NCBI GenBank assembly: GCA_963726435.1
Contig: CAVSCJ010000007.1
Coordinates: forward strand, 62,001-126,000
DNA length: 64,000 bases
Source: PALSA-660 sp963726435
GTDB lineage: Bacteria > Actinomycetota > Coriobacteriia > Anaerosomatales > PALSA-660
Reading direction: 5' to 3'
Translations under genes and position numbers: made by a program
The notes under the pieces: generated by a model
What the model saw: the letters and a program-made list of their open reading frames with translations, nothing else
Told to the model about the DNA's origin: nothing
Database searches by the model: none
In this document: positions 7,791 through 15,499 of the stretch, piece by piece
Position numbering within the stretch: the first letter of the stretch is position 1
Layout of the letters: every line of letters starts with the position of its first letter

Positions 7791-8025
7791 ATGACCAAGC
7801 CGACGAGGGTCTCCAACAGCATCCGGTCGCTTCGGTTCGCCGCCGGCGAGATGACCCAGGCGGAGCTCGCGGACCGTGTGCACGTGACTCGTCAGACCAT
7901 CATCGCGGTCGAGCAAGGCCGCTACTCGCCCTCCCTCGAGATGGCGTTCCAGATCGCCCGGGTCTTCGACGTGCCGCTCGATGACAGTGTTCCAGTACCC
8001 GGGCAGTGAAGGGCGGACATCATGA
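7791..8025 (+). CDS. XRE-family transcriptional regulator (3' frameshift)
   Basis: A single helix-turn-helix domain: SLRFAAGEMTQAELADRVHVTRQTIIAVEQGRYSPSLEMAFQIARVF. Family members end VPLDxVFQYP. Here an extra A near 7986 gives VPLDDSVPVPGQ and a stop at 8009. Removing it restores DVFQYPG and a stop at 8025 overlapping the next ATG. It starts two bases after the membrane gene and probably represses that operon at the GACATC dyads. Confidence 0.8.
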
Positions 8026-8762
8026 ACGCGATCGTCCAGGACACCCAGGGCACGGCGTCGAGCAAGCGTCTCGCGAGGATCGCGGGCGCCCTCTACTTGA
8101 TCGTCGCCGTCTTCGCCGCCTTCTCCTACAACGTAGCGACCTCCAGGGTGTACGTACCGGGCGACGCAGCCGCCACCGCACAGAGGGTGGTGGCGAATGC
8201 GGGACTCCTGCGCGCCGGCGTCGCCGCCGATCTCGTTCAGGCGACGGCATGGATCCTCGCCGCGATCGTCTTCTACCTGCTGCTGAGGCACGTGAGCGAG
8301 AACCGAGCGCGAGCGATGGTGGTCTTCGTCGCCGTCGGGGCCACGATCGTCTGTCTCAGCGAGGTCTTCCCGGTCGCCGCCCTGCTGGTCGCGACCGGGG
8401 AGTCCTACGTCACCGCCTTCGGCGCCGCAGGATCGAACGCCCTGGCGCTGCTGTTGCTCGACATCCATCACTACGGCATCGTCAACGCCTCGATCTTCTT
8501 CGGCCTGTGGCTCATTCCGCTCGGGCTTCTCGTCTACAGGTCACGGATGTTCCCGAAGGCGCTGGGCGTCCTGCTCATGGTAGGGGGCGTCTGCTACCCC
8601 GTGGGCGTGCTTGCGGTGTACCTGACCCCCGCGTTCGGTGAGGCAGCCAAGGCGTTGCTCATCAACGTGCCGACTGTCGCGGAGGTCTGGATGCTCGGAT
8701 ACCTCTTGGTGTTCGGGGTGAGGTCCTCGCCCCCGGCCACCCGCGCGACCGCCGCGGCCTGA
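8022..8762 (+). CDS. DUF4386-family membrane protein
   Basis: 246 residues with six to seven hydrophobic segments. SKRLARIAGALYLIVAVFAAFSY at the start and HYGIVNASIFFGLWLIPLGLLVYRSRMFPKALGVLLM near 155-190 are hallmarks of DUF4386 proteins. The function is unknown. The ATG overlaps the repaired stop of the XRE gene, so it is probably the third gene of that operon. Confidence 0.8.
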   Translation: MNAIVQDTQGTASSKRLARIAGALYLIVAVFAAFSYNVATSRVYVPGDAAATAQRVVANAGLLRAGVAADLVQATAWILAAIVFYLLLRHVSENRARAMVVFVAVGATIVCLSEVFPVAALLVATGESYVTAFGAAGSNALALLLLDIHHYGIVNASIFFGLWLIPLGLLVYRSRMFPKALGVLLMVGGVCYPVGVLAVYLTPAFGEAAKALLINVPTVAEVWMLGYLLVFGVRSSPPATRATAAA

Positions 8763-8826
8763 GGTCCGTTCACGACATAGCGCGGGGGTTCGACCCTCGC
8801 GCCGCGAAGGAGGTGCAAGATGTCCG

Positions 8827-9558
8827 ATGAGTCACACGGTCCTGTTGCTCGGCGGCACCGGGCGCACCGGTGGGCGCGTCCTGGAGCAGCTGCTGAGTCG
8901 AGGCGTCAACGTTCGCGCCATCGTGAGATCGGCCGGCAGGCTGCCGGCGGGCGTGGCAGCGAACCCCACGCTAACGGTTATCGAGGCCGACCTGCTGTCT
9001 TTGAGCGGCGACGAGCTTCGGCGACATGTCGCCGGGTGCGACGCGGTGATCTCGTGTCTCGGGCACGTCATCAGCCTCAAGGGCGTGTTCGGGCCGCCGC
9101 GCGACCTGGTCACCCAGGCCGTGTCGAGGGTGTGCGGAGCAGTCGAGTCGCTTCGCCCTGCCGAGCCGGTCAAGCTCGTCCTCATGAGCACCGTGTCGGT
9201 CCACCGGCCGGGAGGCATCGACGCCCGCCGCGGCGGCCTCGAGAAGGCGGTGCTTGCGGTCCTTCGCGCCCTCGTACCGCCGGCGAAGGACAACCAGGAT
9301 GCCGCGGACTTCCTGCGCGGCAGCATCGGGACGGCCGATCCGTTCGTCGAGTGGGTGGCTGTTCGTCCGGACACGCTACTGGAGGGCGACGTCTCCGAAT
9401 ACGCGCTGCACGAGGGGCTCGTGAGCAGCCTCGCCCGTCCGGACAGCACGAATATGGCGAACGTCGCCCACTTCATGTGCGAGCTGGTCACGGACGTCAA
9501 GGCGTGGGATGACTGGAGGTGCGGTCTCCCGGTCATCATCAACGCGGGTTCCAAGTGA
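8827..9558 (+). CDS. NAD(P)-binding atypical SDR
   Basis: 243 residues. The dinucleotide-binding loop LLGGTGRTGGRVLEQLL lies at residues 7-23, followed by DLLSLSGDELRRHVAGCDAVISCLGHV and VKLVLMSTVSVHRPGG. This is the NAD(P)H-binding (NmrA/SDR-a5-like) fold. The usual YxxxK catalytic pair is not evident, so it may be a redox sensor or an atypical reductase. The ATG at 8827 has AGGAGG upstream. An attC-like repeat starts 27 bases after its stop. Confidence 0.75.
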   Translation: MSHTVLLLGGTGRTGGRVLEQLLSRGVNVRAIVRSAGRLPAGVAANPTLTVIEADLLSLSGDELRRHVAGCDAVISCLGHVISLKGVFGPPRDLVTQAVSRVCGAVESLRPAEPVKLVLMSTVSVHRPGGIDARRGGLEKAVLAVLRALVPPAKDNQDAADFLRGSIGTADPFVEWVAVRPDTLLEGDVSEYALHEGLVSSLARPDSTNMANVAHFMCELVTDVKAWDDWRCGLPVIINAGSK

Positions 9559-9584
9559 TTCTCGAAGGCCGGCGATCGGAACGG

Positions 9585-9670
9585 TTCGAACAAGCGCTCG
9601 TAGCGGACTGCGGACATGCTGGTAACGAAGGAGACGCTGCGGTCCGCCGCTGAAGCGCCGGACGTTCGGC
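9585..9670 (+). repeat. attC-like repeat, copy 1 of a close pair
   Basis: The left end TTCGAAC is matched by the right end GTTCGGC. The inner arms AGCGGAC and GTCCGCCGCT pair with three extra bases in one arm. The 3' half (9629-9668) is clearly homologous to the repeat at 10520-10609, sharing ACGAAGGAG, CGCTGCG, TCCGCCGCTG and ACGTTCG. The 86-nt length and architecture are those expected of an integron attC site. Confidence 0.6.
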
Positions 9671-9702
9671 CAGGCAACCACTAGGCGAAGGACGATTCGC
9701 AC

Positions 9703-9852
9703 ATGTCACCTGTCATCGCACACCAGGCGTCCACAGCCTCGGGCAGTCCTGTTGCCGGACTACTCGGAGTTGCCGCTGTCTTGTTGGGGCTGGCTGCCCT
9801 CGTCGGCGCGGCGGGGTACGCCATCTCGGTGAGCCAGCCGGCCCCTCGATAG
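9703..9852 (+). CDS. 49-residue single-helix membrane protein
   Basis: A short frame that begins 32 bases after an attC-like repeat with GGCGAAGGA upstream. A polar start (MSPVIAHQASTASGSP) leads to one hydrophobic helix (about residues 18-40, AGLLGVAAVLLGLAALVGAAG) and a short tail ending in Arg. The function is unknown. Its position as the only candidate gene of its repeat-bounded unit supports it, but its small size leaves doubt. Confidence 0.45.
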   Translation: MSPVIAHQASTASGSPVAGLLGVAAVLLGLAALVGAAGYAISVSQPAPR

Positions 9853-10064
9853 CAGGTGCAACAATCGTTGGTGCTCGCGTTGAGTCGAGTCTCGCCTGCA
9901 CGACTCGGCACCCGACCGCGCCTGATCGCAAGAGGCGGCTTGTCACGGTTGAGGCAGACTCGCGCCTGATACAGTGAGCAAGGGCGCGGACGTGAGTCGG
10001 GCGCTTCGCAGCCCATCCGCCCCACGGCTGGTCGGATCTCGCGGTTGAGAGAGGTGGTCGTCAG
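9853..10064. other. Gap with no recognised gene
   Basis: About 210 bases between the 49-residue frame and the gene at 10065. CGAGTC/GACTCG short repeats (around 9893-9910) and a possible TATA-like hexamer (GATACA near 9968) are visible. I see no convincing gene or complete repeat. Confidence 0.4.
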
Positions 10065-10493
10065 ATGGAGTTCATGGTGCGACCGTTCCATCGCAGGCTC
10101 AGGAGCGCCTACGGTGGGCCGGACGTTGTGCTTGACGGCACGATCGAGGACAGCGGATTCGTATTCACGGTCGATAGTGCCGCCTTCCCCGTCGCCACTC
10201 TGCGCACCGGCGATGACGAGCACGGTGAGTTCGCGGTCGTCGCAGAGTCGGAGAGCGAGGTCAGCCTAGGCTTCCGTCTCGCGGTCGAGCCGGATGCGGA
10301 CGAGGATAGCCCGGACGGTCCGAATGGCTGCTCGGTCTCGCTCTCGAAGCCGGAGCCGCAGTATGCGCAGACAGGGGCGGTGCTTCCGGAAGCCGACGTC
10401 CCCGCGCCACCGCGCTGGGGCGTCAGAGTTGATTTTGGGCCCGACGGGCTCGTACGCGGTTTCGGCGGCTCGACTGAGTGGGAGGACTCGTGA
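10065..10493 (+). CDS. Hypothetical acidic protein
   Basis: 142 residues, soluble and strongly acidic in the middle (VEPDADEDSPDGPNG). Beta-rich segments such as VVLDGTIEDSGFVFTVDSAA and WGVRVDFGPDGLVRGFGG suggest a small beta-sandwich. The ATG has AGAGGTGG upstream. It lies between the two closely related attC-like repeats and could be cassette cargo. I do not recognise the family. Confidence 0.55.
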   Translation: MEFMVRPFHRRLRSAYGGPDVVLDGTIEDSGFVFTVDSAAFPVATLRTGDDEHGEFAVVAESESEVSLGFRLAVEPDADEDSPDGPNGCSVSLSKPEPQYAQTGAVLPEADVPAPPRWGVRVDFGPDGLVRGFGGSTEWEDS

Positions 10494-10519
10494 CCCGCGG
10501 ACGGCTTCGTTGGCTGACG

Positions 10520-10609
10520 CTCGACTAGCAAGCGTTTCCAGCGGATTGGCGGGTACGCTTGGTACGAAGGAGGCGCTGCGATCCGCCGCTGGAGTGCCAG
10601 ACGTTCGAG
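10520..10609 (+). repeat. attC-like repeat, copy 2 of a close pair
   Basis: The left end CTCGACT and right end GTTCGAG are nearly complementary, and the inner arms CCAGCGGAT and ATCCGCCGCTGG pair with three extra bases. The 90-nt element matches the copy at 9585 over its 3' half. It stops 5 bases before the GTG of the next gene. Confidence 0.6.
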
Positions 10610-10614
10610 GGAGC

Positions 10615-11049
10615 GTGATTCGGTCGGACCCACTCAACGTCACCATAGTCGTGCTTCTGTTCGCGCTCCTCGGGCTGATCGAATGGGCTGACAGACGCGA
10701 TCTCGTCGCAAGGTGGTTCGACGAAGCCCGGGTGCGATACGGCAGGCGGATGCCTTTGGGCCGGCATCGGATCGAGGGCGAGGTCGGCATCCACTTCGGG
10801 CGGGACGACACCAGCCTGATCCTCACGGTTCCATTGCAGGCACCCGGCGAGCAGCGCTCGAGCAAGTACGTGGCGGCGACCCACGAGTCGACCAGGTTCA
10901 CGGTGAACGACGAGGATGCAAGTCCAGACGAACTGCTCGCGGCCTACGATGACTCCGTCGGGCCGCTGCTCATCCAAGTCGACGAACCAGGTAGGATCGC
11001 TGAGATCGGCATCGCGCCCGATGCCCATCGACCAAGCGCGTCGACCTGA
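10615..11049 (+). CDS. Membrane-anchored hypothetical protein
   Basis: 144 residues from a GTG at 10615, just after the attC-like repeat. A single N-terminal helix (NVTIVVLLFALLGLIEWA) is followed by a soluble domain with GEVGIHFGRDDTSLILTVPL and FTVNDEDASPDELLAAYDDS. The rest is likely cytoplasmic. No family is recognised. A longer frame reads upstream through the repeat, but the GTG fits the cassette boundary better. Confidence 0.5.
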   Translation: MIRSDPLNVTIVVLLFALLGLIEWADRRDLVARWFDEARVRYGRRMPLGRHRIEGEVGIHFGRDDTSLILTVPLQAPGEQRSSKYVAATHESTRFTVNDEDASPDELLAAYDDSVGPLLIQVDEPGRIAEIGIAPDAHRPSAST

Positions 11050-11100
11050 CGCGTTCGGGGCCTGGCTGACCCAAGATCGCGAGAGCAGGCCGACGCGCAC

Positions 11101-11182
11101 CCGACAATCGCATCAACATGGCGCTTCTTGACTCACACGTTATTCTGGGAAACCGGCGCGCAGGCTGCGCGCCAGACGTCGG
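11101..11182 (+). repeat. attC-like repeat
   Basis: The left end CCGACAATCGC is opposed by the right end GCGCCAGACGTCGG. A perfect inner hairpin GGCGCGCAGGCTGCGCGCC lies within the right half. It is about 82 nt and sits between two same-strand orphan genes. Its right end matches that of the repeat at 1983. Confidence 0.45.
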
Positions 11183-11204
11183 ACGGAGCGAAAGGCGGTT
11201 CGAA

Positions 11205-11588
11205 GTGGCGCACGCCAAGGTCATCCTGAGCGGTCTAGTGCAGGATTCACAGGAGTTAGGCAGCGATGACGAGCAAGTGGTCTCGCGAGCCTTCCTTGAC
11301 CTGCAAGTGGACGGGATGTTGTACGAGAACCTGTACGCAGCGATCAAGCACCAGGTCGGGGGGGACCTCGAGACGATGCCGCTGGAGATCTCGTGGCCGG
11401 TGGGCTACGCGGGTCAGTTGGACTACCCGGCGTTCCGTGCGGGAATCGATGCCTACTATCGCAGTGTTGTCGGTTCAAGCGACGCCGACAGACATGTCGA
11501 GGGCGAACCGGACATCCGGATGAGGGACAACAGGCTCGATGCTCCGGCAAGCTTCGAGTTCGAGATCGACACCCAGAGTGACGGATGA
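11205..11588 (+). CDS. Hypothetical protein
   Basis: 127 residues from a GTG that follows AAAGGCGG. Recognisable stretches are SDDEQVVSRAFLDLQVDGMLYENLYAAIKH and ISWPVGYAGQLDYPAFRAGIDAYYRS, suggesting a helical domain. The C-terminus is acidic. No family is recognised. It sits directly behind an attC-like repeat. A longer start at 11118 would read through that repeat and is less likely. Confidence 0.5.
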   Translation: MAHAKVILSGLVQDSQELGSDDEQVVSRAFLDLQVDGMLYENLYAAIKHQVGGDLETMPLEISWPVGYAGQLDYPAFRAGIDAYYRSVVGSSDADRHVEGEPDIRMRDNRLDAPASFEFEIDTQSDG

Positions 11589-11714
11589 TGCCCGCCACTC
11601 CGCCACCACTCGTCTAGCGAAGGGGTCGAGCAGACTCCGCCAGCCAGATCGACCAGGAAGCGCTTGCTCGACTGCTATCGCGGCGCCGACGCGACCGGCG
11701 CGAAGCACGTGCGG

Positions 11715-11753
11715 TTGACGTGGTCGGATCCTGAGCGTACGCTTTGCCGTACG
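11715..11753 (+). promoter_or_regulatory. Promoter and operator of the toxin-antitoxin pair
   Basis: TTGACG (11715-11720) and TACGCT (11738-11743) are 17 bases apart. Two CGTACG palindromes (11736-11741 and 11748-11753) have centres 12 bases apart and overlap the -10 region. YefM/YoeB operators are known to carry paired short palindromes at this spacing, so autorepression is likely. Confidence 0.65.
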
Positions 11754-11770
11754 ACATGAGGAGGCTCCAG

Positions 11771-12013
11771 ATGACCACGATCACCGCAACCGAGGCACGC
11801 AAGTCCCTCTACAGGCTGCTCGACGAGGTCTCGGAATCGCACGAGCCCGTCCAGATCACCGGCAAGCGCGGCAACGCAGTGCTCGTAGGCGAGGACGATT
11901 GGCGCGCGGTCCAGGAGACGCTGCACCTCCTCTCGATCCCGGGTGTCCGCGAGTCGATCATCGAGGGGATGGGCGCTGCGGTCGGGGAGTGCAGGGACGG
12001 GCTCGACTGGTGA
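11771..12013 (+). CDS. YefM/Phd-type antitoxin
   Basis: 80 residues. TITATEARKSLYRLLDEVSE, EPVQITGKRGNAVLVGEDDW and QETLHLLSIPGVRESIIEGM form the full Phd/YefM antitoxin pattern: an N-terminal DNA-binding fold and a C-terminal toxin-binding helix. It should neutralise the toxin encoded next and repress the shared promoter. The ATG at 11771 follows GAGGCTCC. Its last bases overlap the toxin start. Confidence 0.9.
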   Translation: MTTITATEARKSLYRLLDEVSESHEPVQITGKRGNAVLVGEDDWRAVQETLHLLSIPGVRESIIEGMGAAVGECRDGLDW

Positions 12014-12273
12014 GCTGGCGCATCGTCTACGCAGCGCACGCGTGTCGAGACTCGAAGAAGATCGCCTCCGGTGGCTTGAGGCCCCACGTGGAAGCCCTGC
12101 TCGACTTGCTGGCCGACGACCCCCTTCAGAGCCCACCTCCCTTCGAGAAGCTGGTGGGCGATCTCGCCGGCGCCTACTCGCGTCGCATCAACATCCAGCA
12201 TCGTCTCGTGTATCAGGTGCTGGACGACGACCACGTGGTCAAGGTGCTCAGGATGTGGACGCACTACGAGTAG
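12010..12273 (+). CDS. YoeB/Txe-type toxin
   Basis: 87 residues from a GTG overlapping the antitoxin stop by four bases. SWRIVYAAHACRDSKKIASGGL, DDPLQSPPPFEKLVGDLAGAYSRRINIQHRLVYQV and the end KVLRMWTHYE are diagnostic of Txe/YoeB. The toxin is a ribosome-dependent mRNA endonuclease that works with Glu, Arg and His residues like those in LVYQV and THYE. Such pairs are common stabilising cassettes in integrons and islands. Confidence 0.9.
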   Translation: MSWRIVYAAHACRDSKKIASGGLRPHVEALLDLLADDPLQSPPPFEKLVGDLAGAYSRRINIQHRLVYQVLDDDHVVKVLRMWTHYE

Positions 12274-12345
12274 CAGGAACGTGGCCCACTCCGCAGGTCA
12301 CGGAGCGCTACAGTGTGTCCAACGCAACGATCAGGCGGGGGGCTT

Positions 12346-12879
12346 GTGGACACCGCGAATCGGGACGAGCGAGTGCCGCCGAGCAACGAGTGGCACAAGC
12401 GCCGGATCTGGTTCTGGCTCCTTGCGATCCCGTTGGTGGCGGTCGGCAGCTTCGCCGTGTCGTTCGGGCTCTTCGCCATCCTCGACGAGCGGACTCTCGG
12501 CACGCCTATGAACGTCTGGGGGCACATGGAGGGCCTAGCCGCGGCGGTGTGGGTGGGCGCGGCGGTGTTGTTCGTGCCGGGGTTCGTTGCCCTGGTCCGA
12601 TGGGGGATCAGCTCTGCCGCAAGGCCATCGCGTGAACACAACTCCGACGAGTTCGGTCAGATGCCCTCGCAGGCGATCAAGGGCCTCGATCCCCCCATGA
12701 TCGGCGCGGCCACGTCGATAACCCTCGACGGCATCGTGGAACGAGAGTCCGGCGCGACGCCCTTGCCGCCGGTTGTGTCGGTGCGCGCCATTATCATCGT
12801 CCTGGTGGTTATGGTCATTGTCGGGCTGGCCATCCTGGCCATCGTGCCCGTCGTCTCGCCGCCTCCGGTGATTCCGTAG
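12346..12879 (+). CDS. Three-helix membrane protein
   Basis: 177 residues from a GTG at 12346. Hydrophobic segments lie at about 20-43, 60-83 and 150-173, and the last ends in SPPPVIP. The middle region (residues 88-145) is soluble. No motif points to a function. An ATG-like start further upstream (12313, TGTGTCC context) would add 11 residues without a ribosome site. Confidence 0.55.
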   Translation: MDTANRDERVPPSNEWHKRRIWFWLLAIPLVAVGSFAVSFGLFAILDERTLGTPMNVWGHMEGLAAAVWVGAAVLFVPGFVALVRWGISSAARPSREHNSDEFGQMPSQAIKGLDPPMIGAATSITLDGIVERESGATPLPPVVSVRAIIIVLVVMVIVGLAILAIVPVVSPPPVIP

Positions 12880-12880
12880 A

Positions 12881-13480
12881 ATGGCCGGACCACCGGCAGC
12901 CATGGAACCGCTGGAGGACCGCATCCGCAGGGTCACGAGCGAGCCGGTCGAGATCGTCGACTACGACCCGGAGTGGCCGGCGGCCTTCGAGCGCGAGCGG
13001 CGGCACCTGCTGGCTTGCCTGCCGCAGGGCCTCGTCGTCAGGATCGAGCACTTCGGCAGCACCGCCGTCCCCGGTCTCGCAGCCAAGCCGATCATCGACG
13101 TGCTCGTCGAGGTGACCGACCTAGCGGCGGTTCGCGAGCGCGTCGCGCCGCTCTTGGAGTCCCAAGGATATGAGTACTTCTGGCGGCCCACCTTCGGGGA
13201 TGTCGGCGAGCCTTTCTACGCGTGGTTCATCAAGCGCGACTCGGCGACGGGCAAGCGCACCCACCACATCCATATGGTGGAGGGTGGATTCACGTCGCAC
13301 TGGGACCGCCTGCTGTTTCGCGACTACCTCATCGCGCATCCGGACGTCGCCGCTCAGTATGGCGCGCTCAAGCGCCGGCTCGCCGCGGAGGCGTCGACCG
13401 ATCGTGTGCTCTACACGGAGGCGAAGGGCGAGTTCATCCGAAGGGTCACCGACACCGCAAAGCGGGAGTCGGAGGCGTAG
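12881..13480 (+). CDS. GrpB-like (UPF0157) nucleotidyltransferase-fold protein
   Basis: 199 residues. VEIVDYDPEWPAAFERERRHL, then IEHFGSTAVPGLAAKPIIDVLVEV, then HHIHMVEGGFTSHWDRLLFRDYL define the GrpB/UPF0157 family. The G-S-T and D residues are the nucleotidyltransferase-like core. It is sometimes fused to or placed near CoaE, but its reaction is unknown. The ATG nearly abuts the stop of the preceding membrane gene. An ATG at 12902 is a possible later start. Confidence 0.85.
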   Translation: MAGPPAAMEPLEDRIRRVTSEPVEIVDYDPEWPAAFERERRHLLACLPQGLVVRIEHFGSTAVPGLAAKPIIDVLVEVTDLAAVRERVAPLLESQGYEYFWRPTFGDVGEPFYAWFIKRDSATGKRTHHIHMVEGGFTSHWDRLLFRDYLIAHPDVAAQYGALKRRLAAEASTDRVLYTEAKGEFIRRVTDTAKRESEA

Positions 13481-13518
13481 CCGGCGCTCGGGGCGACATG
13501 CCGTGGGAGTCCCGTCGG

Positions 13519-13968
13519 CTACGGTGCGTGAGCGATCTCGATGCCGTCCACCTGGATCTCCGGGACGGCGCCGGATCCGCTGGACCACGCACGGCCGGAA
13601 GCCCAGATGTAGCGTTCGTCGAGCGCCGCGATGCCGTTCTCCTCGACGGAGCCCGGCCGCAGAACGGCGATGACCAAAGGCTGGATCGAGCTCGACGGGC
13701 CCGGCTTGACGTCGAGCACGTTCCAGGTGCCGTCCTGGGCATCGGAACGTCCGAGATAGCCGACGACTTCCATCCCCACGAGCGCGCCGGACTTGACACC
13801 CGGTGGGACCGGCCCGATGGGCGGGCCCCCGCTGCACGCGGTCAGACCGACAGCCGCAAAGGACAGCATGAGCACTGAGACAAGAAGTGAGCTGCACGTG
13901 TGAGTGTCATCGAACTCCGAAGCGTGCGAGTATCTGCTACGAAGCCGGCCTAGGACAGGTGGAGGCAC
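13519..13968 (-). CDS. Small lipoprotein
   Basis: The C-terminal part after a lipobox (VGLTAC, Cys at residue 45 of the longest frame) starts SGGPPIGPVPPG. The mature domain (VVGYLGRSDAQDGTWNVLDV through AVPEIQVDGIEIAHAP) has alternating beta strands. The start is unclear: the longest frame has an odd polar n-region before a hydrophobic stretch (SSLLVSVLMLSFAAVG), so a later start or an upstream frame error is possible. It is divergent from the nitroreductase gene. Confidence 0.55.
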   Translation of the reverse strand: MPPPVLGRLRSRYSHASEFDDTHTCSSLLVSVLMLSFAAVGLTACSGGPPIGPVPPGVKSGALVGMEVVGYLGRSDAQDGTWNVLDVKPGPSSSIQPLVIAVLRPGSVEENGIAALDERYIWASGRAWSSGSGAVPEIQVDGIEIAHAP

Positions 13969-13970
13969 CG

Positions 13971-14480
13971 ATGGACGCCGTCGACGCGATCATGACCCGC
14001 CGCAGCGTGCGGGACTTCACGGACGAACCGGTGATCGACGCCGATCTCGAGGCGGTCTTGCGCGCTGCGATGGCGGCGCCTTCCGCCTCCAACGAGCGGC
14101 CGTGGCACTTCATCGTCGTGCGCGACGAGACGGCTCGTCACCGGCTCGCGAGAGCCACGCCCTTCTCGGGACCGATCGCTCGCGCACCGGTGGCGTTCGT
14201 CGTCTGCGCCGACAGGCTCGCAGTCCGCCACAAGGGGTTCTGGGTGATCGATTGCGCCGCCGCCATCGAGAATGCGCTTCTCGCCGCGCATTCGATCGGC
14301 CTCGGCGGTGTCTGGATAGGAGTCCACCCTTCGCGGGTCATGGTGGCCTCGGTTCGAAGCGCCATCAAGCTGCCGCGCCATGTCGTTCCGCACTCAATGG
14401 TCGCGCTGGGGCATCCCTCTCGTGTGCCGCCGCCCGTGGACCGCTTCGATAGCGCGAGGGTGCACCTCGAATCGTGGTGA
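13971..14480 (+). CDS. Nitroreductase-family FMN oxidoreductase
   Basis: 169 residues. MDAVDAIMTRRSVRDFTDEPV is the FMN-phosphate-binding N-terminus. RAAMAAPSASNERPWHFIVV and ALLAAHSIGLGGVWIGVHPS complete the nitroreductase fold, which transfers electrons from NAD(P)H through FMN. The substrate is not deducible. The ATG at 13971 is chosen because it starts the conserved region, with GGTGGAGG upstream. Confidence 0.85.
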   Translation: MDAVDAIMTRRSVRDFTDEPVIDADLEAVLRAAMAAPSASNERPWHFIVVRDETARHRLARATPFSGPIARAPVAFVVCADRLAVRHKGFWVIDCAAAIENALLAAHSIGLGGVWIGVHPSRVMVASVRSAIKLPRHVVPHSMVALGHPSRVPPPVDRFDSARVHLESW

Positions 14481-14562
14481 TGGCATACTGGATCGCGCCC
14501 AGATGGCGAGGGGAGTGCGAGATGACCACGTACGTTCTCGCAAGGTTGCGGGCACGCGCATG

Positions 14563-15495
14563 ATGGGGCCCCCCGCGGGCGAGCCGCTCGTCCACATCCG
14601 GAACTTCCGGATGGACTTCGGCGCGAACACGGTCATCCGGGACCTGTCGTTCGACGTCAACCGCGGCGAGACCTTCGGGTTCCTCGGGTCGAACGGCTCG
14701 GGGAAGACCACGACGATCCGAGCGCTGCTGGGCATCTACCAGCCGACCGCGGGGATCCTGCACGTCAACGGGCGAGTCGTTCCAGCCGGAGGACGGCGGG
14801 ACGCTCGGCTACCTGCCCGAGGAACGGGGCCTGTACAAGAAGGAGTCGGTCATCGACGTGATGACCTACTTCGGCAGGCTCAAAGGGTCTGAGCAGGCGG
14901 GCCGCGTCGAGATGGTCCCTGGACTACCTGGAGCGGGTCGCGCCTGGCGGACAAGGCGAAGATCCGGGTGGACAAGCTCTCCGGCGGGCAGCAGCAGAAG
15001 GTCCAGCTCGGCGTGACGATCATGAACGACCCCGAGCTGCTCATCCTGGACGAGCCGACCAAGGGCTTCGATCCGGTGAACCGCAGACTGCTGATGGACA
15101 TCATCGAGGAGCAGAAGAAGGCCGGCGCGACCGTGCTCATGGTGACCCACCAGATGGAGGAGGTCGAGCGGCTCTGCGACCGGGTGGTCCTGCTCAAGGA
15201 CGGCAAGGCCGAGGCCTACGGGACGATCCCCGAGGTGCAGGACCAGTACGGCGGGACGATGATCCGGCTCAAGTACTCCGGGGACATCCCGGACTCGACG
15301 CACTACGAGGTGACGCTGCGGGAGAACAACTACGCGGAGCTCACCGTCACCGACGACGTCGACGAGGCGGTCATCCTGCGCGAGCTCGTGGACGCCGGCG
15401 TGCTGGTGCGGAGCTTCCTGACGAGCAAGCTCTCGCTGGACGAGATCTTCGTGAGGGTCTACGGGGATCAGAGCGAACCGGACGGGGAGGCGTAG
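14563..15495 (+). pseudogene. ABC exporter ATP-binding subunit (three frame breaks)
   Basis: The Walker A motif GFLGSNGSGKTTTIRALLG, then after frame breaks the signature LSGGQQQKVQLGVTIM, the Walker B motif LLILDEPTKGFD and a C-terminal DUF4162 segment (RLKYSGDIPDSTHYEV) mark a NatA/YhaQ-like ATPase. Removing single bases near 14773, 14918 and 14944 restores one frame, recovering TLGYLPEERGLYKKESVIDV and LDYLERV. The gene is paired with a matching permease just downstream. Either it is decayed or the sequence contains insertion errors. Confidence 0.75.
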
Positions 15496-15499
15496 CTCG

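Noticed and set aside
8764..8818. Possible tRNA T-arm in GGGGGTTCGACCC before the atypical SDR gene
   Set aside because: No paired acceptor stem or other arms were found; it is a short intergenic dyad at most.
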